Positions 23,607-33,300 of a stretch of DNA of 64,000 nt are shown here, one piece after another. Every line of letters starts with the position of its first letter. Position 1 is the first letter of the stretch. The notes below the pieces were generated by a model. The model saw nothing but the letters and a program-made list of their open reading frames with translations. It ran no database searches and was not told the DNA's origin. Made by a program: the position numbers and the translations under genes. Source of the DNA: Trissonchulus latispiculum (taxonomy: Eukaryota > Nematoda > Enoplea > Enoplida > Ironidae); assembly GCA_030248195.1 (NCBI GenBank), contig JASAND010016630.1, forward strand, positions 88,095 to 152,094, given 5' to 3'.

Positions 23607-25280
23607 TCAGCCTGGGTGCGCATGATTCCAGAAGGGTCGGTTGAAATGTGCCCTGTTGACGTTGGGCATCTTCGTCCGTTGGCGTCGGTTCGCGACGTTC
23701 GACGCCTTCTGATGGCTGGCGTCCGCCGCGTATTCTTCGTCGGATAGCTGAACGACCTCCGGTTCTTCAGTTTCCTTGGCCAGATTCGCCGCCTCCTGCT
23801 GACGAACCGAGGACCTCGTTCTGCGTGGGCTCGTGGTGACCGCAGTTTGCGCCGGCTGGGATGACATAACGGTGACCACCAGAGTAGGTCACCGGAGGCT
23901 TCTCTTTCTTCCTTGGGTCACCAGTCCCTTCCTTGTAATGAGTCAATGGTGGAAGCTTCTTCGGCAAGGGCGGTAACTTCGTCTCCTTTTCCCGTCGTTG
24001 GGCAGCCTTTCGTGCTTCCACCAATGATTCCGGCTCGTCGGCCACCGTCTTCTCATTGGGAGGGGTGGATGACCACCCAGACTCCTCATCTGATGGTTGA
24101 TCGTCCGTTCGCAGAAAACGATGGGCCGAATCAGGTGGTAGGTCCGTTGAAGTGTCATTCGGATCCGCGTGATGATGGCGATTTTCGACGATCGCATACC
24201 AGTTGAAGTCCAGACCTTCATCACGTCGTCGTTTGGTCATGAACTTCAGTTCGTAGAAGTTGGTCAGCAACTCCATTAGAGGCACCCAGGAAACCTCTCG
24301 CAAGGGGTGGGTAGCATTACCACCCTCCGCTTCGTGGACAGACAATGACCATGCGAAGCTCCCTTTCAGGTACTTCACTGATCCACGTTTGATTGTCAAA
24401 TTCCGTCGGCATTCCATCTGACGGTCATGAAGAGTCTGCGAAGCCGCGTGCTTTCCAGGGGTGAACATTCTGGCCTGGGCAAGTGGGCCTATTCCCAGTT
24501 CCGCTTCCTTGTTGATCTTCGGCCACAGATTTGGCGAGAAGGTGTACCGTACACTGCTCAAGTAGACCACCTGGATCCACTCGTCCGAGGCCAAGGCATT
24601 TGCGACCTTGACCAAGCAGGCATAGATCGCCAAAATGTCAGCGAGGGCGTACGTTGCTTCATCTACGGTAGGCCAGACCATACACCCATTAAAGTCCAAT
24701 GGTCGCAGTCCTTTAGGAAATGGCACATCGCAGTATTCCCAGACCTTACTCAGGGAGTGATGAGTGTTGACGTACGAGTCCTTGGTCGTGTCGGTGATAT
24801 TTTCCCATGGGACCTCAGGAACCGACGGATCTTGTCGTCGTCGAGCCTGAATATAGGGAACAGACTGGGCGACGATCGCTCCAAGTTCGGCTGCATAGCT
24901 GTCCATGCCGGTGAGACCACAAAATTTTTGGCCAGACGTAGAAAGTCGGCCTGACCACCAGCAAATACCATATAGACTGGCTCCGGTGGTTGAAGAATGA
25001 TCTTCAGGGCATAAAGAACCGCATAATAATCCGTAAGTGATGCCAGAATTTCGCTGACCATGATCATAAATACCTTCGGATGTCGTGATGGAACTGGTCC
25101 AGCGATCTGAATGATGGTAACAGCGGCATCCTGTTTATTGCCGAACTGAGTGTAAGAGCCGCCTTCAATATCCATAGCGATGACGCCAGTCGCTCGATAC
25201 GTTTCCAGGCTGTCCGGAATCGCATCGAATAGACCCTGGAGGGTTCTGATCAGCTGTAAAGGTTGAAAATGGTCCGGCAA
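23607..25280 (-). CDS. Accessory ORF II of retroelement 2, DEDDy 3'-5' exonuclease
   Basis: Two overlapping frames make one exonuclease. The first (from 25280) has motif I AMDIEGG (D37, E39) and motif II GGQADFLRLAKNF (D112). The second (from 24906) has RPLDFNGCMVWPTVDEATYALADILAIY with motif III Y86-x3-D90. This order and spacing fit the RNase D/WRN/EXD2-type DEDDy fold, which removes nucleotides from 3' ends with two metal ions. The frames join by a -1 step exactly at minus-strand A_AAT_TTT (24927-24921), giving LAKNF then CGLTGMDSYAAEL. After residue 230 of the second frame the chain is low-complexity and changes frame again near 23850. The first frame is also open upstream of 25280, so it may fuse to ORF I. 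The domain call is fairly firm; its role in the element is unknown. Confidence -1.
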
Positions 25281-25282
25281 AG

Positions 25283-26950
25283 TTAGATGACTTTGCTGAA
25301 CTGAAATGACTTCTCCGGGTTAGCAATCGCCTGAACGTCACTAATGGCTTCCGTAAGGCAGGCTTCTGGATGTTGAGTGTCGTACTCCTTCTCCCTGTTC
25401 GTGAGCACCAACTTCAGATAGTGCTCGAAGGTCGCGATGCCAGAGAGGTGTTCCTTGGCTCTTTCTTGCAGATTACCAGGAACTGCCTCGATCTCTTCTC
25501 GTGATGGAAGTTCGTAGCTGAGAGCGGTGGCCCTCTCCTGTGGTGTCATCAGAACCATATGAGGATAGTCCGGCAGGACATGTTCGTGCCCTTCGAGGAC
25601 CAATGGAACGCTCTGGGCGACGTCGTCCATTCCTGCCGCTAACCGTGGCGATGATGCGTCGAACGCTCCTGCCACTTTCGCCAATGAGCCGTCGGTGTCT
25701 TCGTTGGCTTCGTCAACCACCATGAGCTGACCGGCTTTCAGTTGAGCATCGGCCACTTCACCCATGGGGGCCTTCTGCAGGGTAGAATCGCTAGCCTTTG
25801 GTGGTTGGTCGGCGTCCAGGTCCACCAGGACGGGTTTAGCCGATGACGGCCCCGCCTTTTGCTGTTTCGCTGCAGAACGTTTGCTTTGCTTCGATGGTTT
25901 TCGTGATGGCTCATCAGTTTCCGTAGCAGAGTGAGCTGACTGGGCACCACTAGAGTTCTTCCTAGAACCACCACGGTTCCTCTTCTTCGATTTAGAAGTA
26001 GTAGATGCTGACCGAGATGACTCGGCAACCGAAGAAGCAGCATCTTGAGAAGCTGGTGATTGATCATGGATCTTCTGTAGAACCAACAGCTTCTGGCTTT
26101 GTAGAAAAGCCATTTGAGCCTCAATGTCCTTGAGGGACAAATTTGATCCAATCCCTGGATTAAGGGGGGTAGTGTCTTGGCTTGTTCCCGGCGCGCTTGT
26201 GGAACAAGTTGATGGTGGACTGCTCCTTCTAGCTAAAGCACAGGGCTTCTTCCCGTTGGGAGCCGAGCTCCGAGTGTCCGAATCTTCATCAGCGTCGCCA
26301 CTGGCAGCAACTGCCGACCGCTTGGTTCCCTGGGACGTCGGACCGACAGGATTCTGATGTTCGGGCTTGCCAGTTGGGATAGGGACCTGGCGTCCATGGT
26401 CTGTACGGTGGCCTGTCGTCGTGGCCGGGCAGTCCTGCGCTGCAGTCGCTGGGTCGTGGCCAACAGAGCTGAACTCTGTAGGCTCGCCAGAGACCTCAGG
26501 CAAAGACTGAGGATCCATCTGCCCGGGGTTAGATGAACCCACTGGGGATGGGGCTTCCGGTTGGCCTCCCAGACGTGATGACACGCTGGAACGACCCGTG
26601 CCCATCCGATTTTCGTCCGAGGCGACCACGGCACTGTACGAGTCCGAGTCCTGGATTGAGACGGGATCCAATTGTTCGAACAGTTCCGATAAAGGGCTCG
26701 CTGACGATGCGAGCACCTGGTAAGTCTCGGACACACAAGGGGGTACCACTGCATGCTGTCCCATGGGGGGGGTCAGATCCCAAGTCCTCGACCACGGATT
26801 TGGGCTCCTCTGGAGGGGGAAACTGCTCCAAATCCTCGGTGTCCGGCGCCTGGTCTTGGGCTGAACCCTCACCAACCATAGGATCGTGTCCGCGCCTCTG
26901 CTTTTTCTTGAACTGCAAATGCATGGTGACTTCTCCAGATATAAGCACAA
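25283..26950 (-). CDS. Accessory ORF I of retroelement 2, Ser/Lys-rich
   Basis: The ORF has 555 codons. The true N-terminus is probably in another frame (MHLQFKKKQRRGHDPMVGEG from about 26924), switching to this one at a G run near 26765. The middle has a short probable coiled coil (LKDIEAQMAFLQSQKLLVLQK, about residues 274-294), then Ser/Lys-rich basic sequence (SKSKKRNRGGSRKNSSG). A helical C-terminal domain follows (PREEIEAV-like, ERAKEHLSGIATFEHYLKLV). I recognise no family. The stop at 25283 lies right before the exonuclease ORF in the -1 frame, so a longer fused product is possible. Confidence -1.
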   Translation of the reverse strand: MCLYLEKSPCICSSRKSRGADTILWLVRVQPKTRRRTPRIWSSFPLQRSPNPWSRTWDLTPPMGQHAVVPPCVSETYQVLASSASPLSELFEQLDPVSIQDSDSYSAVVASDENRMGTGRSSVSSRLGGQPEAPSPVGSSNPGQMDPQSLPEVSGEPTEFSSVGHDPATAAQDCPATTTGHRTDHGRQVPIPTGKPEHQNPVGPTSQGTKRSAVAASGDADEDSDTRSSAPNGKKPCALARRSSPPSTCSTSAPGTSQDTTPLNPGIGSNLSLKDIEAQMAFLQSQKLLVLQKIHDQSPASQDAASSVAESSRSASTTSKSKKRNRGGSRKNSSGAQSAHSATETDEPSRKPSKQSKRSAAKQQKAGPSSAKPVLVDLDADQPPKASDSTLQKAPMGEVADAQLKAGQLMVVDEANEDTDGSLAKVAGAFDASSPRLAAGMDDVAQSVPLVLEGHEHVLPDYPHMVLMTPQERATALSYELPSREEIEAVPGNLQERAKEHLSGIATFEHYLKLVLTNREKEYDTQHPEACLTEAISDVQAIANPEKSFQFSKVI

Positions 26951-27560
26951 AATACAGAAATAAATTTGATCCAGATGGCGACTACTAGAATACTACCAGC
27001 TGAAACAAGGAGCAAAAAGGTGTAGGTTCAACATGCAACAAATAACCCAAATTTTGCGGTAAGGGACCATCCACCCAAGGAATAGGGAAAATTTTGTATT
27101 GACATAAAAAATTAAAGTAATTAGATTCTTAGGAAAAGTTTAAATTCGGGGATTAATTGGAAATTAGAATTAAAAGAAATCTTAAAAAATTGTTGAAAGA
27201 AGTAATGAATCAAAACCCTCCCAACAATTAAAAATTAACCCCACAAAAAAAACTTGACCCAAAAAAATGCAAAAATACAAAAATTTTATCCCCCAGTGAT
27301 GTTAATGGTACGTTGGCGTGACCGGCCTACAGAGTGGGCGCCCAAGAGGGCCAGTGCACACACATACGATAACCTTTATGAATGTTATAAGGTAGCTAAT
27401 CTCACAACAAACGTACGTATATAACCAACATACATTCCCTACAAAACATCACCGGTATACCGTCCAAATTTCCCATGATGGTTTTAACCACAGCATGTTG
27501 ATTTTCATCCTGACCAACCTGATGGTAGGATGACCTACCCTTCTTGGATTTAACCAAGGC
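26951..27560. other. Spacer between accessory ORFs and integrase
   Basis: This is AT-rich, with A/T homopolymers near 27040-27290. Short ORFs here are shadows. A spacer between pol and a downstream gene block is where a splice acceptor or leader for a subgenomic RNA would lie, but I cannot identify one. Confidence -1.
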
Positions 27561-28550
27561 TTAATGTAACGGCTGGGTTGGAACTTTGACTGGCCGTTCA
27601 TGATATGGCTTGATCTTCTCGATGTGAACCACATCCGGCTTGTCCTGTGTTCCAACTTTCTGGATTCGGAAGTTGACTTCCGACATCTTCTTCATTATTC
27701 GGTAAGGTCCTTCCCATTTTGGTCTCATCTTGGCACACATACCGGAAGGAGTTACTCCTGTAACTTTGCGCATCACCAGCATCCCGCGCTTGTAGTGGAC
27801 CTCCTTGACCTTCTTGTCAAAATTTTTCCTATTCTTCAGCGATGACGCTTCCAACAACTCACGAGCCGCCTTCCAAGCTCGCTCCAACCGGAACAGATGG
27901 GATTGTGAGTAAGAATCATAATTCTCCACCACCTCATCATTTCTACCATCGAAGAAATGATCCAAAGGCAACCGGATGTCGTGTCCAGTCATGAGGAAGT
28001 GAGGCGTGTCACCCATTGAACTATGAACTGAATTCCTATATGCGCAAAGCGCCCAGTTCACATAGTCGTCCCAATCCGTTTGGTAGACATCCGCATACTT
28101 CATGAAGATGGTCCGGAGAGTCTTGTTCATTCTTTCCACCACTCCATTAGCCTGTGGATAGTAAGCCGTAGTCCGCTGAAGTTTAGATCCACTAAGCTCG
28201 GACAGTTTCGTGAACAGCTTTGACATGAAATTTGGTCCACAGTCCGACAGCAAATGCACTGGAACTCCCCAACGAGCGACGAATCCGTTGAAGTAGTAGT
28301 AGGCCGTCGTTTCTGCCTTCTCTTCGGGCATCGCAAATGCCTCTGCATACCGCGTAAAATGGTCGATGACGACCAAAATACAGGTATTGCCACGAAGGGT
28401 CCGGTTCTTCGTGCAATGCATTACATCCAGACTGACCAAATCCAGAGGTCTGTTGGCACGGACTTCATTTTGCAATCCAGCTTGAGGCCTGGCCGGGCCT
28501 TTATTGAACTTGGCACAAACCTTGCAAATGGCAAAGTAGGCACTAGGCAC
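27561..28550 (-). CDS. Ty3/gypsy-type integrase (N-terminally truncated pol)
   Basis: The piece has 329 codons. The catalytic core shows LVSLDVM (first Asp), LLSDCGPNFMS (second Asp) and NGVVERMNKTLR (Glu), the D,D-35-E pattern of retroviral-type integrases. CKVCAKF near residue 8 is the CxxC half of the HHCC zinc finger; the His pair is lost with the upstream deletion. The C-terminus keeps a KWEGPYRI...VVHIEKIKPYHER segment typical of gypsy integrase tails. The core is intact over its whole length, unlike the rest of pol. Integrase inserts the cDNA into chromosomes. Confidence -1.
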   Translation of the reverse strand: MPSAYFAICKVCAKFNKGPARPQAGLQNEVRANRPLDLVSLDVMHCTKNRTLRGNTCILVVIDHFTRYAEAFAMPEEKAETTAYYYFNGFVARWGVPVHLLSDCGPNFMSKLFTKLSELSGSKLQRTTAYYPQANGVVERMNKTLRTIFMKYADVYQTDWDDYVNWALCAYRNSVHSSMGDTPHFLMTGHDIRLPLDHFFDGRNDEVVENYDSYSQSHLFRLERAWKAARELLEASSLKNRKNFDKKVKEVHYKRGMLVMRKVTGVTPSGMCAKMRPKWEGPYRIMKKMSEVNFRIQKVGTQDKPDVVHIEKIKPYHERPVKVPTQPLH

Positions 28551-28971
28551 CTCCCATCTTATTCCTAGAAAATGGTGATTATGGTGATGGTACTGAAATT
28601 ATATATTTCATCCACATAAGCAATTAACTTTCAATTTTCAATAATCACAAAAATTAAAAAAATTAAAATTGGAATTAAGCCCTTTTGCAAAGCATCATAA
28701 GGGATAATAACAACTAAATTTTAAAAAGTTAAAATAACTAAATTGGAGAAGTACAGTAAATATTATTTGGACATCTATACTGAATAAAGTCTCAATTGTT
28801 TAGAATCCAGCAAGTATATACAATTAATTCTAAATAAAATCCACAAGACCGCATAGACACATTTTTTAATATATCAACGTTCGCTAAAGACATAAAGCAT
28901 TGCAAACTTTCCCATTACAGCAATTGGATAAAACGTATAACACGTGACTATCCAGAGCATATTTTGTGCAT
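28551..28971. other. Non-coding filler where RT and RNase H should be
   Basis: This AT-rich sequence with no ORF sits between integrase and the pre-RT linker. In an intact gypsy-type pol, about 1.5-2 kb of reverse transcriptase and RNase H would lie between these parts. No YXDD or RNase H motif occurs here or elsewhere in the element that I can find. Confidence -1.
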
Positions 28972-29110
28972 AGTGCCGTATGCAGGTAGCATTTATGATG
29001 CAAGTGCCGAAATCGGGTAGAGTTTCACATAGTGCCGTATTCAGGTAGCATTTATGATGCAAGTGCCGAAATCGGGTAGAGTTTCATCATGGTGCCGTAT
29101 CCAGGTAGGG
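28972..29110 (+). repeat. Tandem repeat, about 59-60 bp, at the pol deletion junction
   Basis: There are two full units and one partial. Each begins TGCCGTATNCAGGTAGCATT and continues ATGATGCAAGTGCCGAAATC. Units start near 28972, 29031 and 29091. The last runs into the pre-RT coding sequence, so the repeat marks the edge of the lost reverse transcriptase. Confidence -1.
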
Positions 29111-29443
29111 ATTCATAATACGCGGCCGGGCCACCACGTCGTAGTATTCCAAGAGCATCTTCTTGAACTCCGCTTTGATGTCGTCCGAGCAATCCATCTT
29201 ATCAAAATCTACATTGGCCTCAATATCCTCCAGTTTTTCTTGCTCCGTAGGTTCAGGACGTGGCTCCCGATCCTCAGCAGAGTAGAAATGTCCACCAGTG
29301 GCCGTTTCCGAAGGCATTTCCCCATCCTTATCCGCATCAGGATCAGTTGACTTATGGATCTCGGTTCTATGTTTGGGTTCCTGGACCGCATAAGTTACTG
29401 GTGATTTGGGCTGCTGAACCACGACTGCGTCAGCTTGTTCCAT
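29087..29443 (-). pseudogene. Pre-RT linker of pol
   Basis: The piece has 118 codons: an acidic linker, then DIKAEFKKMLLEYYDVVARPR. This resembles the helix that precedes reverse transcriptase in Ty3/gypsy pol. It then stops at the tandem repeat. It is in the same frame as the protease piece upstream, separated only by a TAG at 29453-29455. This is the remnant of a pol whose RT is gone. Confidence -1.
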
Positions 29444-29452
29444 AGATGGCTG

Positions 29453-30765
29453 CTATGGTAAATCCAATGGATAAAACCCTGGAAACATCCGGTGTAACTT
29501 GCTTACACCTTCACCAACCTGTTCCGCCCATAGCGAATAGGTGGCCGGATGACCGAACCATCTGTTGAGATTGTAATTTATGGTCTGCAAATCGACCCCT
29601 GCCTCCATTACATAGGATGTTGGCCGTTCCGCCTCGCGAACCTGGACTGCTGGACAGGCCTCTCCCATTACCATTCCTTTAGGGAGGTCAACAATTTGGT
29701 CCCCTCCATTGTAGACACGAATGTAGGTGACCTTTGGCGTCACAGTCAGGACACCAGCCTGAGGAAACACTCCATATGTTTCAATAGCCTCCGGGTTCGG
29801 TTTAAACAGCATGAACTGGCTCTTCGGTACGGCTAGGCCTCCTGCCATCGTAGCCTTTACCGGTACATCCTTTTCTCGACCAGGGAGCACTCTGACCCTT
29901 TCCCTGATACACAAGTTGACCGCTGCAGCCAATGGGATATTGTACACCACCGATATCCCCTGCAGTTCAGCTGAATTCAAGAACAACATTTGTCCATAGT
30001 AGCTGGACATGAAACCACCACCAGGATGAATGCTGTAAACCATATCATACAGGAAGTCATACCCTATCAGCATTTCCTGTTGTAACTCCGGAACCACATA
30101 GAACCTGTAAGTTGTACTTTCTGCCAAAACCGCAACGTCAGTTTGCATTGACCAAGGTTCGTCAATTTGTTTCCCTCTCCGGCTGCCCAAATGCTAGGCA
30201 TCTCCGCTGCTGTCATAGGCGTCAATGCGTGATGCTTGACCCTGTCATAGAACTCCTTCGAGATCAATGAGACAGAAGCGCCGGTGTCCACCAGACCCAG
30301 GGCAGTGACATCATTAATCCGGAAAAGGACATATGGCGAGTGACGTAGCGAGATGGAAGCTACTGAATTCGCAAAATAGACCGCCTCGCCGTTCATAACC
30401 TGTCGAACAGCTTCACGGATGTCCTTTTTGGCCGAACCCTCGTGGTCAGCCTCGTCTTCGGGATGACCCGAAGTCGATGGACGGTCCATGTCGTCATCAG
30501 GTTCGGTGGCCTTGGACACCTTTTCGACCACATTGGCGGTGTCCTCCTGACGGCATTTTTTCATGAAGGCACTCAGAACCTCCTCGAAATCCTCCATGTT
30601 GTCTACGACTGTCTTCGCTGCTGCCTTTGTTTTGGGGGATTGCCGTTGAACAGCACCCTCCATTTTCTCCAGTTTTTCCTCCTCTTGACTCCAGGCGTCC
30701 TGTGCTTTGGTCAGTCGAGTCCAGCATGCCTCCAACATGTCCGCATCTACCTTGGACAAATCCAA
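29453..30765 (-). pseudogene. Retropepsin (aspartic protease) region of pol
   Basis: The first piece (from 30765) has an acidic coiled region (EEEKLEKMEGAVQ) and then the protease core FRINDVTALGLVDTGASVSLIS with the DTGA active site. A -1 frame change near 30115 leads to the second piece with YRFYVVPELQQEMLIGYDFL, the retropepsin C-terminal LIG.DFL motif. It then has about 190 residues of linker. The frame break falls inside the protease fold, so this copy cannot make an intact enzyme without slippage. It ends at an in-frame TAG (29453). Confidence -1.
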
Positions 30766-30954
30766 CGGGTCAAACCTATTGAACGTCGGAATATCATCCT
30801 GACCTTTGGTGGAGGTCCGGTTCGCGCTTTATGTGGAGTATGCCAGGTATCACCGGCTGACCTCTGAAGTTTCAATTTCGGAATAGGTGGAGTTTCCCGG
30901 TTCGCATTCTCGGTCTTCTTGGCAGTAGCAGACGTCTATGACGACGTAGGCTGA

Positions 30955-31660
30955 TCACGAGGGTCGTCCACCGGGGCTCGTGCTAGAAACCCGAGTTGAA
31001 CTCGAGCTCAAAGCACGAGCATCCGGTGAACTAGGTTCCGGATTGCAATCCTTTGATGCAGCCTCCTGAAGAGACAAGCCGTCCTTGACCGTGACAGCTT
31101 GTGTTGCCACCGAATTCATGGGTGACTGTTCCGAATCAGATTCCTGACGAACAGACCCATCCTGTGACTGAGCTTTGCCCTTCTTCTTCTTGCCATTTTT
31201 GTTGGGCTTCTTGGGCTTTTTCGGCTTTTTCGGTCCCCGAGGTTCCTGAGATTGCCCAGATTCCGGATGTTCCTGAGGTCTCAAAGGATCCTGGTCTTGC
31301 CGCTGGGGCAAGTGAAGTCTGCTGGGGAAGACCCCGACCGAATGGCGATCCTGCTTCCGTTCATTATGCAGTACACAAGCCATATGAAAGCACTTAGCTT
31401 CAGGATATCCTTCAATGCATTTCCAACGTGGGGTATAAAATTCCTCGTCGGACAACGTCAACATCAACAAAATGCTGATATCGTAACATATTGACATGAC
31501 CTGAGTGACGAAACTGGCTGACTGGTCGGACCCAATGGCCGACCTGGGATCCCTGTGATCCACGGTTCGGGAAATAGTGACCCCTGCGGTCGGGTGGCCT
31601 CCTAATCATGCTAACATGACCGGCCTGCGGTTTTTTGGCGGGGGTCCACTCCCCCATCAT
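30955..31660 (-). pseudogene. Gag-pol linker, Lys/Pro-rich
   Basis: Two overlapping frames: one opens MMGEWTPAKKPQAGHVSM at 31660. The other (to 30955) has a Cys-rich patch (RWKCIEGYPEAKC) and a PKKPKKPKKPNKNGKKKKGK basic run. It lies between the zinc knuckle and the protease, the place of a nucleic-acid-binding linker. No enzyme domain is seen. Confidence -1.
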
Positions 31661-32061
31661 TCGTTTCCCGAATTGCCACCAGTTCGTTGACCAGCATTGC
31701 TTCCACCACCACCACCTCTTTTCCTGAACCCACCACCGCCGCGACCTGATGACAGGAAGCGACCCGATCCACGTGTTGCATCATTGCCGCCGGACGGGCG
31801 TTTCACTTCAAACTGACCAGTGCCATCGTCCTTCTGTTTCAGCAAACATCCGAAGAATCTGCTGTTGACCATTCTGAGCCAAAGTGGGTCGTCACCCCAG
31901 AAGGTGATGTTCTTATTATACACCGGACAATATGCCCACCTGTGACCAGGTTCCGCGCAGTAGGTACAACGATTGGACCTATCCTGACTAGAAGATGCCT
32001 TTCCCGAGCTTCCAGCGTTGGCCTGTTGCTCCACCAAGAAGCAGACTTCCTCCGGGTCCAA
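31657..32061 (-). CDS. Gag nucleocapsid with CCHC zinc knuckle
   Basis: NRCTYCAEPGHRWAYC is a C-x2-C-x4-H-x4-C zinc knuckle, the RNA-binding motif of retroelement nucleocapsids. An Arg/Gly-rich tail follows (GRGGGGFRKRGGGGG). The piece is in the same frame as the capsid upstream and is split from it by a single TAA (32065-32067). Confidence -1.
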   Translation of the reverse strand: MDPEEVCFLVEQQANAGSSGKASSSQDRSNRCTYCAEPGHRWAYCPVYNKNITFWGDDPLWLRMVNSRFFGCLLKQKDDGTGQFEVKRPSGGNDATRGSGRFLSSGRGGGGFRKRGGGGGSNAGQRTGGNSGNE

Positions 32062-32064
32062 ATC

Positions 32065-33255
32065 TTACATGTTCGGATCGTTCAATATCTCACAGGCTGC
32101 GACCACTTCGTCGTACCAGGTTTGTTGACCTGTTGCCATTGCCTGGCCTTGGACGATCGAGTTCCTGATGTCCTGAAGTTCACGTTTGAGTTCGCGTACG
32201 TATGCTGGACATTCCTGCTGATCAGTGGGCTGAACCCACTCACCATCACCAACGCTACAGATAGTCTCCATGGGCTTTGATTGAGTTTCACCATCCTCGA
32301 CCGCTTCCAAAATACGCACGGCTCGCATGAAGACATCATTAGGCCTGCGATGGTCCCAATTCTCGGCATCAGCGAACAAACTCGCGACCTTTGCTCGCAA
32401 TGCCGCTTTGAGTCCTCTAGAGGCCCGCTCCACCACCTTAAGCTCACGATCCTTCAGCTCTGCCGTCGGAAAGGCGTTACAGGCGAGGGACCTCAGCTCG
32501 TTGAGATAATCCAGGCTCGATTCCGATGCGAGTTGTTTCCGTTCCAAGAATTCCCGAGCATATTTGTCGGCCGACTTGGTGACCGGCTCATACAGCTGAT
32601 GAAGAATGGACACCAACTCCTCGTAGGTTCCCATGGCCTGTCCTTCCAAGTCTTGCTTGACCACATCATCAAGCAGATACCACAACAATGGCCGTTTGAG
32701 ATCAAGCTCGGCTCCACTTGCCTCCGAAGTTGACTCAAACATCTTCAGCCATGTTGATAATTTGATGGCTTCTTTCCGGCCCTTGAACTTGGAGATTGAC
32801 TTGAACCATTTGGTGTAGTCATTCAACATCTGCACTTGTTGAGGCGGCATTCTGACCATGTTGACCGACCCACCGGACGATGGTCGTCGCGGTGGGGTGA
32901 CAGTCGGCCGAACCGGCTGTTCATGTGATGGCTGATGACTGGTTGATGGTTCCATTGGTCCCAAATGATCAGCTGGACTGGTTTCCGGAATTGACGACAT
33001 CAAGGTCCGACCACCAGCATGAACCCGATGACCGGCTCGTCCACCACGAACCGATGGTCGCAAGATATTTGGTCTTCTGGTCACCGGTGATGAGGCTTGT
33101 GATGGGGTTGACCAAAGGTCCGGTCGCAAAATCTGGTTATTCAAGACGGTCGTGTTCAATGTGATCACGACTGCTCCCTCAGGGCGTTGGGCTGGGCCCA
33201 TCTGTCCCCTGGTTGTCGTTTGTGAGGACCGAGGTACCATAACTTGTTGTTCCAT
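32065..33255 (-). CDS. Gag capsid region
   Basis: The ORF has 396 codons. After a disordered first third, residues about 145-320 carry a helical capsid-like domain: a W near the start of the fold (STWLKMFE), then YEELVSILHQLYEP and a KYAREFLERKQLASESSLDYLNELRSLACNAFP segment. This is the usual pattern of the Ty3/gypsy gag (retrotransposon gag) domain. It is in one frame with the pieces on both sides, with a TGA at 33301 upstream and a TAA at 32065 downstream. Confidence -1.
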   Translation of the reverse strand: MEQQVMVPRSSQTTTRGQMGPAQRPEGAVVITLNTTVLNNQILRPDLWSTPSQASSPVTRRPNILRPSVRGGRAGHRVHAGGRTLMSSIPETSPADHLGPMEPSTSHQPSHEQPVRPTVTPPRRPSSGGSVNMVRMPPQQVQMLNDYTKWFKSISKFKGRKEAIKLSTWLKMFESTSEASGAELDLKRPLLWYLLDDVVKQDLEGQAMGTYEELVSILHQLYEPVTKSADKYAREFLERKQLASESSLDYLNELRSLACNAFPTAELKDRELKVVERASRGLKAALRAKVASLFADAENWDHRRPNDVFMRAVRILEAVEDGETQSKPMETICSVGDGEWVQPTDQQECPAYVRELKRELQDIRNSIVQGQAMATGQQTWYDEVVAACEILNDPNM

Positions 33256-33300
33256 TCCTTGGTTCGCTACTACAGGAGTGATGACACCCGCGGAGCTCCG

